Part shown: piece by piece, positions 11,901 through 23,419 of the stretch
Position numbering within the stretch: position 1 is the stretch's first letter
Layout of the letters: the number at the start of each line of letters is the position of its first letter
From: Jaltomata sinuosa
Taxonomy: Eukaryota; Streptophyta; Magnoliopsida; Solanales; Solanaceae
Assembly: GCA_003996215.1 (NCBI GenBank)
Contig: QJPP01001907.1
Span: forward strand, 310,001 to 374,000
Direction of reading: 5' to 3'
Length of the DNA: 64,000 nt
Translations under genes and position numbers: made by a program
Notes under the pieces: generated by a model
What the model was told of the DNA's origin: nothing
Databases searched by the model: none
Seen by the model: the letters and a program-made list of their open reading frames with translations, nothing else

Positions 11901-13368
11901 TGGCCTACCTAAAAAAGCATACATGTGGCTACATTCACCACAGACACCTGACCTTTCTATTTGAGAACCACCTCTAGCACCCTGGGGACTACCCCTACTA
12001 CTATGCATACTGCCTTTGGCCGGTGGCACTGGAACCCTGAGGTCCAGAGCCTACTGACCCTACTGCGTGTTGTGCCTGAACATAGGACAATCTCTAGAAA
12101 TGTGCCCTAACTCACTATACTTGTAGAAACCTCTACCAGATGCACCCTGATAAGATGACTTGGCTAAACTAGACTGGCCCTATGGACCTGAATACCTAAA
12201 ATATGAACCATGTGATGTATGACCTGAACCCTGGCTGCTCTGACCATAATATCCCAAATAACCACCCTCTGTAATTGGTAGCATTTTCTGAATAGGCCTA
12301 CTAGGCTGAAAATGCTAAGAATAACCCCTATAAGGGAACCCTCTAGCGCAAGATTAAGAACCATTAAAACCACCCTGATGGCAGGGCTGCTTGTCTCTAC
12401 CTCCATAGGCCTCGTATCCCCTCAACAGTCCATGCATGATCCACAACCTAAAAGAAAGTAGACCCTGATGCCACTAGTTGCTTTGCCACCAAATGGAGGG
12501 GTAAAGTCAACCCCCTGACAAATCAGCGAACCCACTCATGCTCTGTTGGCATAATCATAGTGCCATGCCTATCCAGCTCATAAAATCGCACTTTATACTC
12601 TGAAACAGACATCAAACCCTGTTTAAGGTTCATGTACTCATCCATCAACCTCTCTTTCATGTTGTAAGGTAGATACTTCTCCAAGAAAGCCTCAGAGAAC
12701 TGATCCCACATCATCGAAGGTGACCCAACTAGCCTATACTCAAGATAAGCTCTCCTCCACTACTTAGTTGGCCCCTCCATCTGAAATATAGTGTAATATA
12801 TTTTGTGCAACTCCACTAAGTTGAGGCTATGCAACCTCTCTAGAAAGAAACCCGTGAGCATCCTCTCTTAGAGAACTAAAAACCTCAGAGGACTCAATCT
12901 AATAAATCGCCTAAGCATCTTCTACTCCGCATAAGACATTGTTTGCCTAGATGCAATAGGCTGAGCAATAATCGGCACTCGTAATACCTCTAAATGAGGA
13001 GCTACAGTAGCAGGCAGGGCTCTTGTACCTTAAACACCTTGTATCGCTGCGCGGGCTGAAGTATGTGCCTCATCTCTAACCTATGAACCACTCGGAGTTC
13101 CAACCAAAGTCCCTACCTATGACATATCCTCTAGAAAGCTGAGGATCATAGCCATGGTATCCTGAAAAATTGATGTGGCTATAAATCCTGCTGGAGGCTA
13201 GGCTTGCTCCACACACGCTGGCTCAGGTGATGGTGCCCAAGCCTAGCCTCGAGATGGTGTTGCAGCTCTCTCCCGGACTTGACCTCTAGGTTAATCTCTA
13301 CCTTGACCCCTAGCTAGAGCCATAGTTGCAGGTATAAAAGCCTCGCCCTCGCTTGCTGCCGATCTCAT
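8905..13368 (-). pseudogene. gag-pol of element B (Tekay-type), broken and truncated
   Basis: A single gag-pol polyprotein gene. The start at 13368 reads MRSAASEGEAFIPA. The gag core is open at 12714-12523 (FLEKYLPYNMKERLMDEY). A zinc knuckle near 12130-12085 has lost its first Cys (GFYKYSELGHISRDCP). Protease-region sequence lies at about 12029-11521 (DMVYFDMILGMDCQS). The pre-RT motif LPYRMASAELRELNEQL is at about 11280-11220. The RT catalytic FIDD is intact at about 10840-10825. RNase H begins near 10400 and integrase runs to 8905, ending in VSPMNGVMR. Stops and frame changes are frequent, for example across the first 600 bases of gag, so the copy is dead. Confidence 0.87.
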
Positions 13369-13569
13369 CCTAACAATCTGAGAAAGAATGAAACAAACAA
13401 AATTTAGAAGTTGATAGAGTCAAGAATGCACGATAAGGAATTAAAAAAGTGTAATTTTTCCTAAGAATGCCCTATAGCCTCCCGAAGATAGGATACATAA
13501 TTCATCGTATTAATTCGCGAGACTCTACTAGGCACATGCTCTTGTACTTGTAAGACCAATGAACCTAAA

Positions 13570-13581
13570 GCTCAGATACCA
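13570..13581 (-). other. Primer binding site of element B (initiator-Met tRNA type)
   Basis: The minus strand reads TGGTATCTGAGC three bases after the LTR end. That differs at one position from TGGTATCAGAGC, the usual Met-tRNA site of chromoviruses, which is found exact next to element E. It fixes the LTR boundary and the element's direction. Confidence 0.8.
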
Positions 13582-13584
13582 CGC

Positions 13585-16351
13585 TGTCACAATCTAAAAT
13601 CCGGTAATGATGGCACCTACTATAACCCTCCAGTAGGTAATCCAAAACCCAAGAATATAACAGAAAGTAAAGACTAAGCATAAATAGAAAGAAAAGCTGA
13701 AATGAGACAAGCGGGACACTATGTATAGATACATACATAATAGGTACAAAATATACAACATGGGACTTATGGAAAATGAAATAAACACAAAATATACAAG
13801 ATACCACCCTCGGACTTGGTGTCACTAGTACAAGAGCCACTAAAGTATATAATAGAACTATACAATACATAGTTGTCTGATAAATATCAAAAATAGAGAG
13901 TAGGTACAAGAAGGAAAGAAGTAAGCCTCTAAACGCCAAGAGCTCACCACAATTTGATTGACAGAGGCCCTCGAACGAGCATGAAATCAACAAGGGTGAC
14001 TCGTACTGGGTGCTACACAGTATGAGTATCAAAACATGGGGTACTAAGTAGGCATCATCGGATGATCAAGCTCAGAATGTAATATATAATATAAAAGACA
14101 TGAAAAGAACAATACGTCGGAAGCTAACCTAGAAGTCTCAAATATAACAGGGATAAAGTGAAGATAATAATAATAATACACGCAATAAAAGTATACATGA
14201 AGAATATCATGCAAAATGGGATGATGCGGTGAGGTATGTGGCCAATGCAAAAAAGTAAAATCCAAAATTAACCATTGGGCCATCGGAGCTCATCAATATA
14301 TGCATAAAGTAAAGAAACCCAGAATTTATCTCTCGCGCCACCCAAAATCATACCTCAGATGTATACAAAGAAAAGTAAATGATGAAAAGGTCCAGAAATA
14401 TCCCTCAGATCGAGTGTAAAAAGGTAAAATCTTTCCAAATCAGGAATTAGAAATAAAACAATCCAATTCTTTCTGTATTTTGAAAACATTAGTAAAATGG
14501 TATAGTTTCCTCGTTAAAGCCAAAAAACCAATATTTTCCTCCAAATTGTACCATAATCCATATGTATGTATGTATGAATAATGTGTGCCAACACGAATAT
14601 ATGTATATGTGTGTATATAATTATGTATATGTAAAAAAATAGGGCAAAATCACCCTCCATAACAATATCGCACTAACCTGGAGTCCAACCAGTCCAAATC
14701 CATTGCCTCGGGCCCATAATATCATAACGAAAGGAAAATACAGAAAATAAAAGCAATAATAACAAGAACCAGTGAAAGAAAGCTACTCTTACCATGAAAT
14801 TATCCCCTAAGCTTATACTAAGGATCCCTAATCTATTTCTAACACGACAGTAAGCAACCTAACGAAGGCTTGAAAAGGAATATTATTCTAATTAAGGCCC
14901 CCGAAAGAGGCCATTTATTTAGAACTCAACATAAACCTAATTATGCCTAGAAAATTCCCCTAACAACATGAAATTTATAAAAACATGCTACCTAACTGAA
15001 CTAAGTCTAAAGAAGAGAAATTATAAACTACCTCATGGCTGAAATACAGACATGAACCATCACACATAAGCCTTCCCCTTCTGCAAATCGTTGGATCTCT
15101 TCCACTCTATCAAATACATTATCTATGAACCAATACAAAGCTAATGATACCCATATCAATATTTTAAAATTCAGGCCAAAAATTGGGTTGAAAATTGACT
15201 CTCGCGGCCTATCGATGAAATTAGAAATAAAATTCACAATTATCTTCCCTATTGGGTAAGAAACCCATGCTCAAAAGTTGGGCAAAGACGCAATTGAATT
15301 TGGATCTCAAATGGTCCGGAAAGTTCACTTTAATGGAGGAAAAATCAAGAACTTAAGACCCAATTCACGAATTAAAACACGGAATCGGGTAATAGATCGT
15401 AAGGAGGAAGAGAATTAACTTACCAACCCAAAATATCTCCAAGTAATCCCACTTACACTCTCAACCGAGCTCTCAATCTTTGGAAATGTGTTTGGAAACT
15501 TTGGTAATTAAATGAGGGAGAAGACCTTTAAAAGGTCAGTGATCATCGCTCTTGTGGAAGACTTACCGCAGGAGCTGAACAATCCTCACAGTAGAAGAGA
15601 CCAATCATCTCCTCAGGCTCTACAGAAGCAGCCACAAGCCTGCAGGCACGAGATAATAGTGGTGGAGAAATTACACAGGAGAGAACCTGGGTGCACTGTG
15701 CACCCTCCGCAAGAGGGAACTCCGCCCGCTGGAGTAACATCACAGGAGAGGTAAAACTTCATAGGAGTGATCCTCTCCTGATGTCACTAACCTTTGTCGG
15801 TGCGGCCAGCTCACCGCAGGAGTAGCTTCACGAGCACGAGCTGCATTAGCATCTCAACCAAACTTCCAAGTCCATAATAGACCCTCGAGATTCATTCAAA
15901 ACCACGTGAACACAAACCAAATATGCTACCCAACTAGAAATGATATTTTAAACTCAATGGAATTGACCAAATGATCAACGGAGTTCATCTTGGCAAAATA
16001 TTGACTAAAGTCAACACTTTAACTAAAAATACTACAATACACCCAAGCACCCAAAATGAGTCTGAAAGCCTCGAGGCCCAAACCAAAGGTTTCACTAACT
16101 AAAACTCCATGTTGTGGAGCTAACGGAATTGACAGAATTCTCATTTGAGCCTGTTTACTAAGAATGTTGACTAAAGTCAAACCTCTCAACTTTAAAAGCT
16201 CTAAAATAGGTAATTCTTCTAAAACCCAATTGAACACCTCGAGAATCATGCAAACCATCTCCGCAGGTGACAAATATAGTGTAAGAGCTACAAAAAGGGT
16301 CAAATGGTAAAAATGTATGAAAATATAAAAATAACCAAGAGAGTTATTACA
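13585..16351 (-). repeat. 5' LTR of element B
   Basis: On the minus strand it runs from TGTAATAACTC at 16351 to TTGTGACA at 13585, 2767 bp. The outer part (about 15250-16351) aligns with the LTR of element D (58685-59703): both share the cccgaatttgggcaaa-like stretch, the accgagctc stretch and the gaacacaaaccaaatatgct stretch. It contains an AT-rich microsatellite of tatgtatg/tatatgtg type at about 14565-14640. The open frames here are short and look like chance. Confidence 0.85.
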
Positions 16352-16755
16352 TTAATATTCATGAGTAAATATTAGTGAGTACATGATCAAGGATATAGGA
16401 GTCCCATCCCCCCCCCCCATTATCACTGGTCATCACAAAAAGCATCAGCTAGATCAATTTTTCTAGGCTTTACATCATCTAGTAAGTATTTATAGAGAGG
16501 GCCATGATTACTCCATTTGTCAAACCACAAAGAGACCTCACCCTTACCAATTTTTCAAAAAATGAAATGATCCACTATTTCTCTAATTTTGCACATGGCA
16601 TGCCAGGAGTGGAAATTTCATGAGTACTATTTCTTAGTCACAGGATGTGATCTTTGGCATTATTTTCTCATCAGGAAATTCCTCCCGAGTGACTTGCTAG
16701 TTGTTAAGTTCCACCATTATTTTGAGGAGAATGCATCACAAGTATCCTCTACTTT
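16352..16755. other. Unassigned sequence between the LTR of B and the CACTA end
   Basis: There is no recognisable coding or RNA gene. A run of ten or more C residues lies at about 16409-16419. A 77-codon plus-strand frame at 16589-16822 runs on into the CACTA terminus and has no family resemblance I know, so I do not call it a gene. Confidence 0.5.
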
Positions 16756-17275
16756 CACTACAAGAAATATGTTCTATTGTGGCGACAAAAGTCTCTACAA
16801 AAGACCCAAATGTTGCCACTAAAACTTTATAGCAGCGACAAATACTCCATTTGTATTACTTCCATAACTAAAAGTTACTTGTGGTGACATAAGGGAGTCG
16901 CCACAATAAGCACACATTTGTGGCGACTCGTATTGTCAAAATATGTAATTAAATATGCCACAAAAAAAGAGTTCACAACACAAATATTGCCCTAGTCACC
17001 ACTGAAATAACTGCCACAAAAACTTATAAACTATTTATGGCGACATCTTTCTCACTACTAAAGATTGATATTAGCAGCGACCTTTATCACTGCAAAAATG
17101 TATAAACTATCAGCAACTACTTCCATGTTACTTCTATACATTATATTTAGTAGCGACCTTTTCCACCGCTAAAATAATTAACTATCTATAACATGACTTT
17201 TAGTAGCTATACTAGTCGCCACAAAAATTAATATAACATTTGTGACAACATTTATCTTGTCACTGAAAACAACAT
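16756..17275 (+). mobile_element. CACTA (En/Spm-type) transposon left terminus with subterminal repeats
   Basis: The sequence CACTACAAGAAAT begins at 16756. This is the hallmark terminal inverted repeat of plant CACTA DNA transposons. The next 500 bases carry many copies, in both orientations, of an eight-base word and its variants: gtggcgac, agcagcgac, gtcgccac. Such dense short repeats are where the CACTA transposase binds. No matching right end (ending TTGTAGTG) is found before the next LTR at 19275, so the element is truncated or its other end lies elsewhere. No transposase frame is visible. Confidence 0.78.
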
Positions 17276-18965
17276 TTAGCAATACCAATAATAATAAAAA
17301 CTATTAAATCATATTCTCTGAAATTTATATATTGTTATTAAAAACATCAAATACTATTTAAAAGCATATTCGAGTCAAATATTATAAATACTTTCAATAC
17401 TAGAAAGTCAACTACATAATAGCATTTCACTTGTCATTGTATATACATATGACCAAAACAAAAAAATACATATGTCATTATATGCATATACATATGGTCA
17501 AAAAGCAAAAACTTTAATTGTACACCTTTGGGCTGCTTCTTAATCGATCCCATTATTTAAGAACCTTGTCACTGTAATTAGACAAATACAAGATCATTTA
17601 TAATTCTCATAATTCAATGCTAATAATAGAATCAGTGACAAAGAGCACATAATACTTTAAAATCAATGACATGTTAATTTCAACACTTCATAATCACAAA
17701 TTCTCATACTTTGGACCTTGTGAACTAAAATTCTAGTACTGAAAAAAATAAATTCAATTTATGTTTTACCAAAAATCCAATCACAAAGAAGAAGCTGAAA
17801 AAGCTCATCCAATAGCTTTTTCTGGACATATAAGTTGATTGACTGAGAATGATGTAACTATACTTATATATTATCTATTCCAACACTTTTATATAGACAC
17901 ACAATTACTTAATATATAAAATTAGTTTAAGCACTTTAATTTTTTTAACTACTACTTGATACTAATCATTTACTTCTAACAAATTAAGACAAAAAGACTC
18001 TAAGCTAAGTCTCTTTGATATACTGAAAAAAAAAATGAGAACAGAATCAATAAAGAACAAATGGATAAAGGTTTATTAAAACCATTGTCATCTCATATAT
18101 TCTGTGTTTACATTTTTTTTATTGACTTATAAGAAGAAGAATAAGCAAATACAGTAACATGCTTTCTTTTTTACTTTGTATTCTGATTTGATTGAAGAAG
18201 AATAAACAAATACAGTAACAAGCTTTCTTTTTTTAGTTTGTATTCTGAGTTGATTGATTCATTTTGATCTAATTATTTTGTCCATAACTCTGAGATCCTT
18301 GGAGAAGGCGATTAAGCAGGAGCATACGCCACAATCTTATTCTGATTTGCACCATTCTGCTCCATTTTTCTCCTTTGGGATTAAATTTTCAAAGACTTAA
18401 CTCAAATACAAAATAACAAATTAAACAATAGCAAATCTTATTTCATTTCTTTATTGAAAATAAGGCTAAATAGCAAGTTTTGTTGTCCAAAACTTCTCAA
18501 CATATGGGAGGAAAAAAATACATAACACCATTGAAAAAAAAGGCATTATTTTGCAGGTAATCTTTATATGGTATTGAATAATCCTTCCCTCATGAGCTAA
18601 ATTTTAGGATTGAATTAGGTCCAAGATTCATTCTTTTCAAAATAATAATTTTAAGAAGGTATATATAGGCTAATCATTTATATGTAAATGACCACAAATT
18701 ATTTGCAAATTAGTAAGCTTTTTCAATCATTTCTTAGTATTTTATTTATAAATAAATAGGAATATATTTATGTAGTCATTCCTCAGCTTTTAATTACTAC
18801 TGCATAGAGACTGCACAAGATATTTACAAGTTTCCATTCACTCGTTAAGTCTTCAGTCTTTTACTTACCTGGCCTAATAGCCACATTCTTCACTTTTTAT
18901 CTATTTTTTTGTCTGCATCCTTTTGTTCTCTTGTTGTTTTAGTATTACTAATAGCTCTATATATC
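17276..18965. other. AT-rich non-coding stretch, possibly CACTA interior or captured gene upstream region
   Basis: No protein-coding frame of note. Composition is strongly AT-rich, unlike the flanking retrotransposons. It contains small local duplications (for example around 17440-17510, with catatgaccaaa / catatggtcaaa) and the 61-bp tandem duplication listed separately. Its last 200 bases may be the 5' flank of the WUSCHEL-like fragment that follows. That is inference from position only. Confidence 0.45.
18136..18257. repeat. 61-bp tandem duplication
   Basis: The unit starting gaagaataagcaaatacag at 18136 returns at 18197 as gaagaataaacaaatacag and continues in parallel through a ctttctttttt run and ttgtattctga. 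There are two copies with a few substitutions. Confidence 0.85.
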
Positions 18966-19224
18966 ATGGAACACCAACAACAAAAAATCCAACAATACTA
19001 TCTTCACCAACAACATTGACAAACAACATAGAAGATGGTGTTGGCAGCAACCACAACCACAGCAGTAGCAGCAGTTTCATGTGCAGGCAAAGTAAAGTAG
19101 TACTAGGTGGACACCTACTAGTCACCACATAAGAATATTAAAGGATCTTTACTACAACAATGGAGTTAAGTCTCCAACTGCTGAGTAGATTCAGAGAATC
19201 TCTGCTAAGTTGAGACACTAAGGA
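18966..19224 (+). pseudogene. WUS: WUSCHEL-like homeobox gene fragment (5' exon part), broken
   Basis: WUSCHEL is a nuclear homeodomain transcription factor that maintains shoot stem cells. The fragment starts ATGGAACACCAACAA at 18966, then reads NIEDGVGSN (from 19025) and SSFMCRQS. From 19105 in another frame it reads RWTPTS, RILKDLYYNNGV, KSPTAE, a stop (19186-19188) and IQRISAKLR. These are the N-terminus and first helices of a WUS-clade homeodomain as I remember the family. Relative to that memory a 5-bp insertion separates CRQS from RWTP, another frame change lies before NIEDG, and one Gln codon has become TAG. Homology ends near 19224. Helix 3 and everything after it are missing, so it cannot encode a functional protein. 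Confidence 0.82.
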
Positions 19225-19274
19225 CCTGTTTCATATATATACAAGTATTCACTGTCCATCAGCTTCTTCACATG

Positions 19275-21890
19275 TGTCATGCCTCGAGCCTACACCCTGG
19301 ACGCGACATGGTGCTTAGAACCACAAGTGATCCTAAGATAACCCATGATCCTGGCATAGTGTATGAGCAACTAAATATGAAATATGTATAAAAGCTAAAA
19401 TGACTGAGAGGGAGTTTAATCATGAAATAAATTAGTTCAATATATCATTGTTAACAATTTATAACACTGGAACTCAAAAGAAATGGAAACTGGAACTATA
19501 TACAACAACTCTGACTGACTATTTATGAAGCCTCTACTACTACTGACTGCAGATAGTCGAAACATGACCCCCAACTATCCCTAACTAATAGGTACGAATA
19601 GACATAAATTTCTGCAACTGCAAACTGACTTGTGTCCTCGAATCAAGAGAACTCATCACCTGTTGTCTGGAAGCTGTGATCTGCCTAACGAAGATCCTTA
19701 TAGTAAGCACCTGAATCTACATAACATGAAAAATATAGGCAAAAGAAGTATGAGATCAATACTTTTTAATGTACTGAGCATGTGAGATAATGCACTAACT
19801 TAAAATCATGAGAAAATATGCATATACTGAAAGCATGTTGAAAACTGGACTAAGTATAAATATCTGAGAATGCATAAGTGAAACTGTAGAACATAAGATC
19901 TTTTACTGAAGAGGGTGTAAATCATGTTTCTGAACTATAACTGTGAGATCATGATATTTTAAGAGAACTAAATTTGTTACATGGGGATCCATAGACTGAA
20001 AAGATAAATTATGTCTGTCAATCATGAAATAGTACAACTGAGCTGAAAACCATTAGTCATACCAAAAGTGATGTTTAAAATAAATCCTTAAATGAGTTTC
20101 TTGTACTGAACATGCTGAAAATACTGATATACTGTACTGAATGCAAGCTGAAAGGTATAAGCTGATGCAATGACCTAGTATATAAACATGCAACTGTATA
20201 ATACTGAACTGAACTGAATAACTGAATATAAGGTCATGCAATAATAAATATGAACTGTGGGAGCTACTATTAATCGATATACCCCAAGTTGAGCTAACTA
20301 TGGGGCCAGCCTATAACCCTGGCTGGGAAGGGTGTTCATACCTTACCAAGGGTACGAACACTGGTTGGCATGGATCCACTAGTCTGATGTCCACAAGGGA
20401 CAAGGGTGTCAAGCCTAATATGATGGGTGACCCCTTTAAAGCCTACGATGGCACTGTAGTTCTGGGACTTAGGGACTGCTACTAAAAGTCTCACCCTAAA
20501 GTGACGGGTGAGCCTTCATCCCTTTGTTCACTCAGTGCTAAGTCTACTCCCAACTGAGTGAATAGATAAATAAATAAACTGACATACTGGATAGCTCAAA
20601 ATACCGACTTACTGAGAATGCAAAATAATACTGTGACTGAAAGAATTCTATTTTTCTGAAAAGCTGTAGGCTAAAAATTGACTGCTTTTATGCTTTAAAA
20701 CTACGCTAGTAGATTATGCTAAATTCTGAAGAAAAGTTAATTCATGTGAAAATACTATAATTTCATACTAAGTTCTTGAAAAGAAAGATACTGTAAATCC
20801 AGGCTAAGTCTATTTCATCTAAATTCCAGGGATTTTAAGATAATATCCGTAAAACTTCATGCAATATCTCTTGAAACATGTACAGGAACATATTAAGTCA
20901 TAAGGAGTTCAATTCTATAAAACATGTATAGTTGAGTATGAATCCTAGAATCATAGATTTGTAGAAATCATAACTGAAAGTTAAACTTTGGGCATGAGGG
21001 TGAAAGAAGATCCTCATTGAATACCCACATACCTGATTACTGAAGAATTTCTAGGGCTGGAACTGAGGGATTAAACCTTGGAGAAGAAATCTGAAGGAAT
21101 ACCCTTGAGATACTTTCTTGCTTGAACTTCTATGCTCTTTCTTACTTGAAACCCTAGATGTCATGCCGGAGAGTCTTGAGAGCTTTTCTCTGAGATGGAT
21201 CGATATTCTTCCGAGAAATAACCCCTTTTGGATGTTTAAAAGATATGGGGAAAGGCCTGAGGTAAGGAAAGGACCAAACTACCCCTAACTTAACTGGTGA
21301 AAAAAGTGTAGAAAACTCATCGGGCGACGCTTCCTACGGGTTGTCGGGTTGCCCATGGGCTGTCAGACCCAACTGTCGGCCTCACGAGGGTCAAATAGGC
21401 TTACTGATTGGTTCCCACGCCTGGACACCATGCGCCATCATGGTCACCATGAGCGTCGGGGATGGCTGTCAGAATTCCCACGCATGTCGACCCTTCCCAC
21501 GCCCGTCAGATTTTTGACAGCTGACAGTGCTTGACTAAAATTCTCATAACTTTTTACTCCGGACTCGGATTAACAATCAGTCAGTAGCGTTGGAAAAAAG
21601 ATTCAAATAACTTTAATTTGGTGGGTACGAGGCCACTTAACTCTTCATATTCTAGGAGAAGTGATCATTTGAAATTGACCCTAGTTAGAACTTACATGAA
21701 AACTAAATCGATAGAAAGACTTTCAACTTAACTTTGAGCTAGAGGTTCTTTATAAATTTAATTCATATACAATACGCCTCCAAAACATAGGAATTGATCT
21801 TAATACTTATATTCATAGAAAATTCATCGGTTTGGATCTAACCATATATGAAGAACAGATCGGATCTTAGCTTAGAATTTCTAGGATACA
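19275..21890 (-). repeat. LTR of an unassigned (probably chromovirus) element, minus orientation
   Basis: On the minus strand it would run from TGTATCCTAGAAATTC (21890) to GAGGCATGACA (19275), TG..CA bounded, about 2.6 kb. Just outside the start, the minus strand reads attcgaggatgaatgatcc. I associate that phrase with the 3' untranslated end of chromoviruses. No primer site or gag follows below 19275, where the WUS fragment begins, so this is a 3' or solo LTR. The five bases next to each end do not match as a target duplication. The interior is non-coding, with a phrase near 20300-20360 (gggccagcctataaccct) that I recall from Solanaceae LTRs. Confidence 0.55.
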
Positions 21891-22989
21891 ATATCTTCCT
21901 CTTTGGATCATTCATCCTCGAATGAAGACTAACTAGGATGAAGTTGTGGGGAAAGGGCTACAATCCCACCAACTGAGTTCTAAAAGATGGAGTACTGACA
22001 TGGTAATTGATTTTTGACTTAAATATGAACTGAGCTAGGTTCGTGAGGCATGTATGCATATTGAGAGAATAAGAACACCAATAGGACATGAAACATAATA
22101 TCCAACATGATAACTTGCCTGGATTGAGAGTATGGACCTAGCTGAAAATCTTAAAGAATGAATGCACCCTTAGAATTCACAGAAACTAAAAGGAACATAA
22201 AACTGAGAGGAGTAACTGTACGAGAAAACTATTCTCTTCTAGACTGAACTTTCTAGCATGGACTGAACTGAGTACAGAGAACTGAGAATGCTATGAGAGA
22301 TGACATTATATGTTACAAGTCTCTTGACATAAAGCTGAAATTCATGGAATCACAAGGTAAGATTGGGATTGTTGTCTGAAGCAGTTGCTTCTCATTTTAG
22401 GAATCTGAGCTTAAACGTGAATCTGTATGAAGTGCATGAACTTAGTCATGAGAGTGACACAATTACATCTGAGTAGAATTTCACCTTAACTGAATTACTA
22501 GGGACCTGCTAGAATAAGAATGAATCTACATAGCACCATAGCCCTTTTCTGGAACATATACTAGTTGAGTCAGAATACTTGACTTGGTTCTTCATTTCAT
22601 CATCTCCCCCATAGCTCAAAAGTCACCCCTATGATTTTGGATGTAGGGTTTAAAAGAGTGGAAAATACTGGAATGCCCCTTACTTAAAAGAAAAGTTATA
22701 GAATTTTTCCCATCGGATAGGCTACCCGATGACCGTCGGACCTACGATGGCCCATCAAAGCTGTCCATTGAAAAGGGACAGTGGGCTGGATTTCTCTGGG
22801 GAGTTCTCACGGTGGGTCCCCATGACCTGTGGCAGCTCCCATGGTGCGTGTCCCTGGCCATTGGGCTAAATTATCTCTAAACTTGGTTAATAACCATTAT
22901 TTACTCACTTCTAGTTCTCTCAGTTTGTTTTAGATTATAAGATATTACAAACTCTTACTTAAGTTATGTGCGTTCTTCATTATTCTAGT
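21891..22989 (-). other. Retrotransposon-derived non-coding sequence
   Basis: No frame of interest. The first 60 bases look like the 3' untranslated end of the element whose LTR is 19275-21890. The stretch at about 22620-22880 resembles in style the U3 of that LTR (short Pro/Gly-coding GC-rich phrases within AT-rich DNA), so a second, truncated LTR copy is possible. The junction with element C is not resolved. Confidence 0.4.
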
Positions 22990-23039
22990 GGTATACAAAT
23001 AATTTAGAACATATTTTAAGTCATAAATCTCTTGGGTAT

Positions 23040-23323
23040 GATATCTGGACAAACCATACTATATTACTTGGACGGCCACGTACACTTGCGTGTGAGTTGG
23101 AAGTCGCTAACATGTTTTCTCATCAGTAGACTGTGTATGTGCCCCTCGCCTCGTAGTCCAAGGCTCTACATTCAAATTCGGTTTGATCTTATATACTTCT
23201 TTGAACCCACTCCATTCAGCTTCGGAGGGCTTGTCTATGATTCTAGACTTCATTTGGCGAGCCCCTTCTCAAATTTCCTTTGCAGTGCATGCTTTCCCTT
23301 CTTCGGAGTGTTTTTGGGTGGCA
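23040..23323 (-). pseudogene. Possible remnant of an extra 3' ORF of element C
   Basis: On the minus strand an ATG at 23323 opens a Lys-rich start (MPPKNTPKKGKHALQRKFEK) that stops after 24 codons. A neighbouring frame then continues with SRIIDKPSEAEWSGF and PNLNVEPWTTRRG. Athila elements often carry an additional ORF between pol and the 3' LTR, usually with a basic start. The position fits, but I cannot match the residues to a family with certainty. The 150-codon plus-strand frame over the same bases is its shadow. Confidence 0.3.
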
Positions 23324-23419
23324 TGATACCTACGGGGGAGAATATTAGTACATCAGAAGGCAAAAAGAATAGAATTTTTTTTGAACTTTTTCAAAATTGG
23401 GGATCCAAGAGTGGGATCC

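Larger units (their letters stand above)
8905..16351 (-). mobile_element. Element B: Tekay/Del-type chromovirus, 3' end cut off by element A
   Basis: Reading on the minus strand, the order is 5' LTR (16351-13585), Met-type primer site, gag, protease, RT, RNase H and integrase. The integrase stops dead at 8905, where the LTR of A begins. The rest of the element (integrase C-terminus, chromodomain, 3' LTR) should lie left of A, outside the window. LTR ends TGTAATAACTC and GATTGTGACA and the primer site TGGTATCTGAGC fit Tekay-type elements. Confidence 0.87.

Noticed and set aside
13565..14032. 155-codon minus-strand frame rich in Leu/Phe/Tyr
   Set aside because: It lies in the LTR of element B and crosses its boundary; hydrophobic composition is expected of AT-rich DNA.
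15512..15754. Plus- and minus-strand frames over a GC-rich stretch
   Set aside because: This is the GC-rich U3-like part of the LTR of B, with a counterpart in the LTR of D; no protein similarity.
16589..16822. 77-codon plus-strand frame as a host gene piece
   Set aside because: It continues across the CACTA terminus and matches no protein I know.
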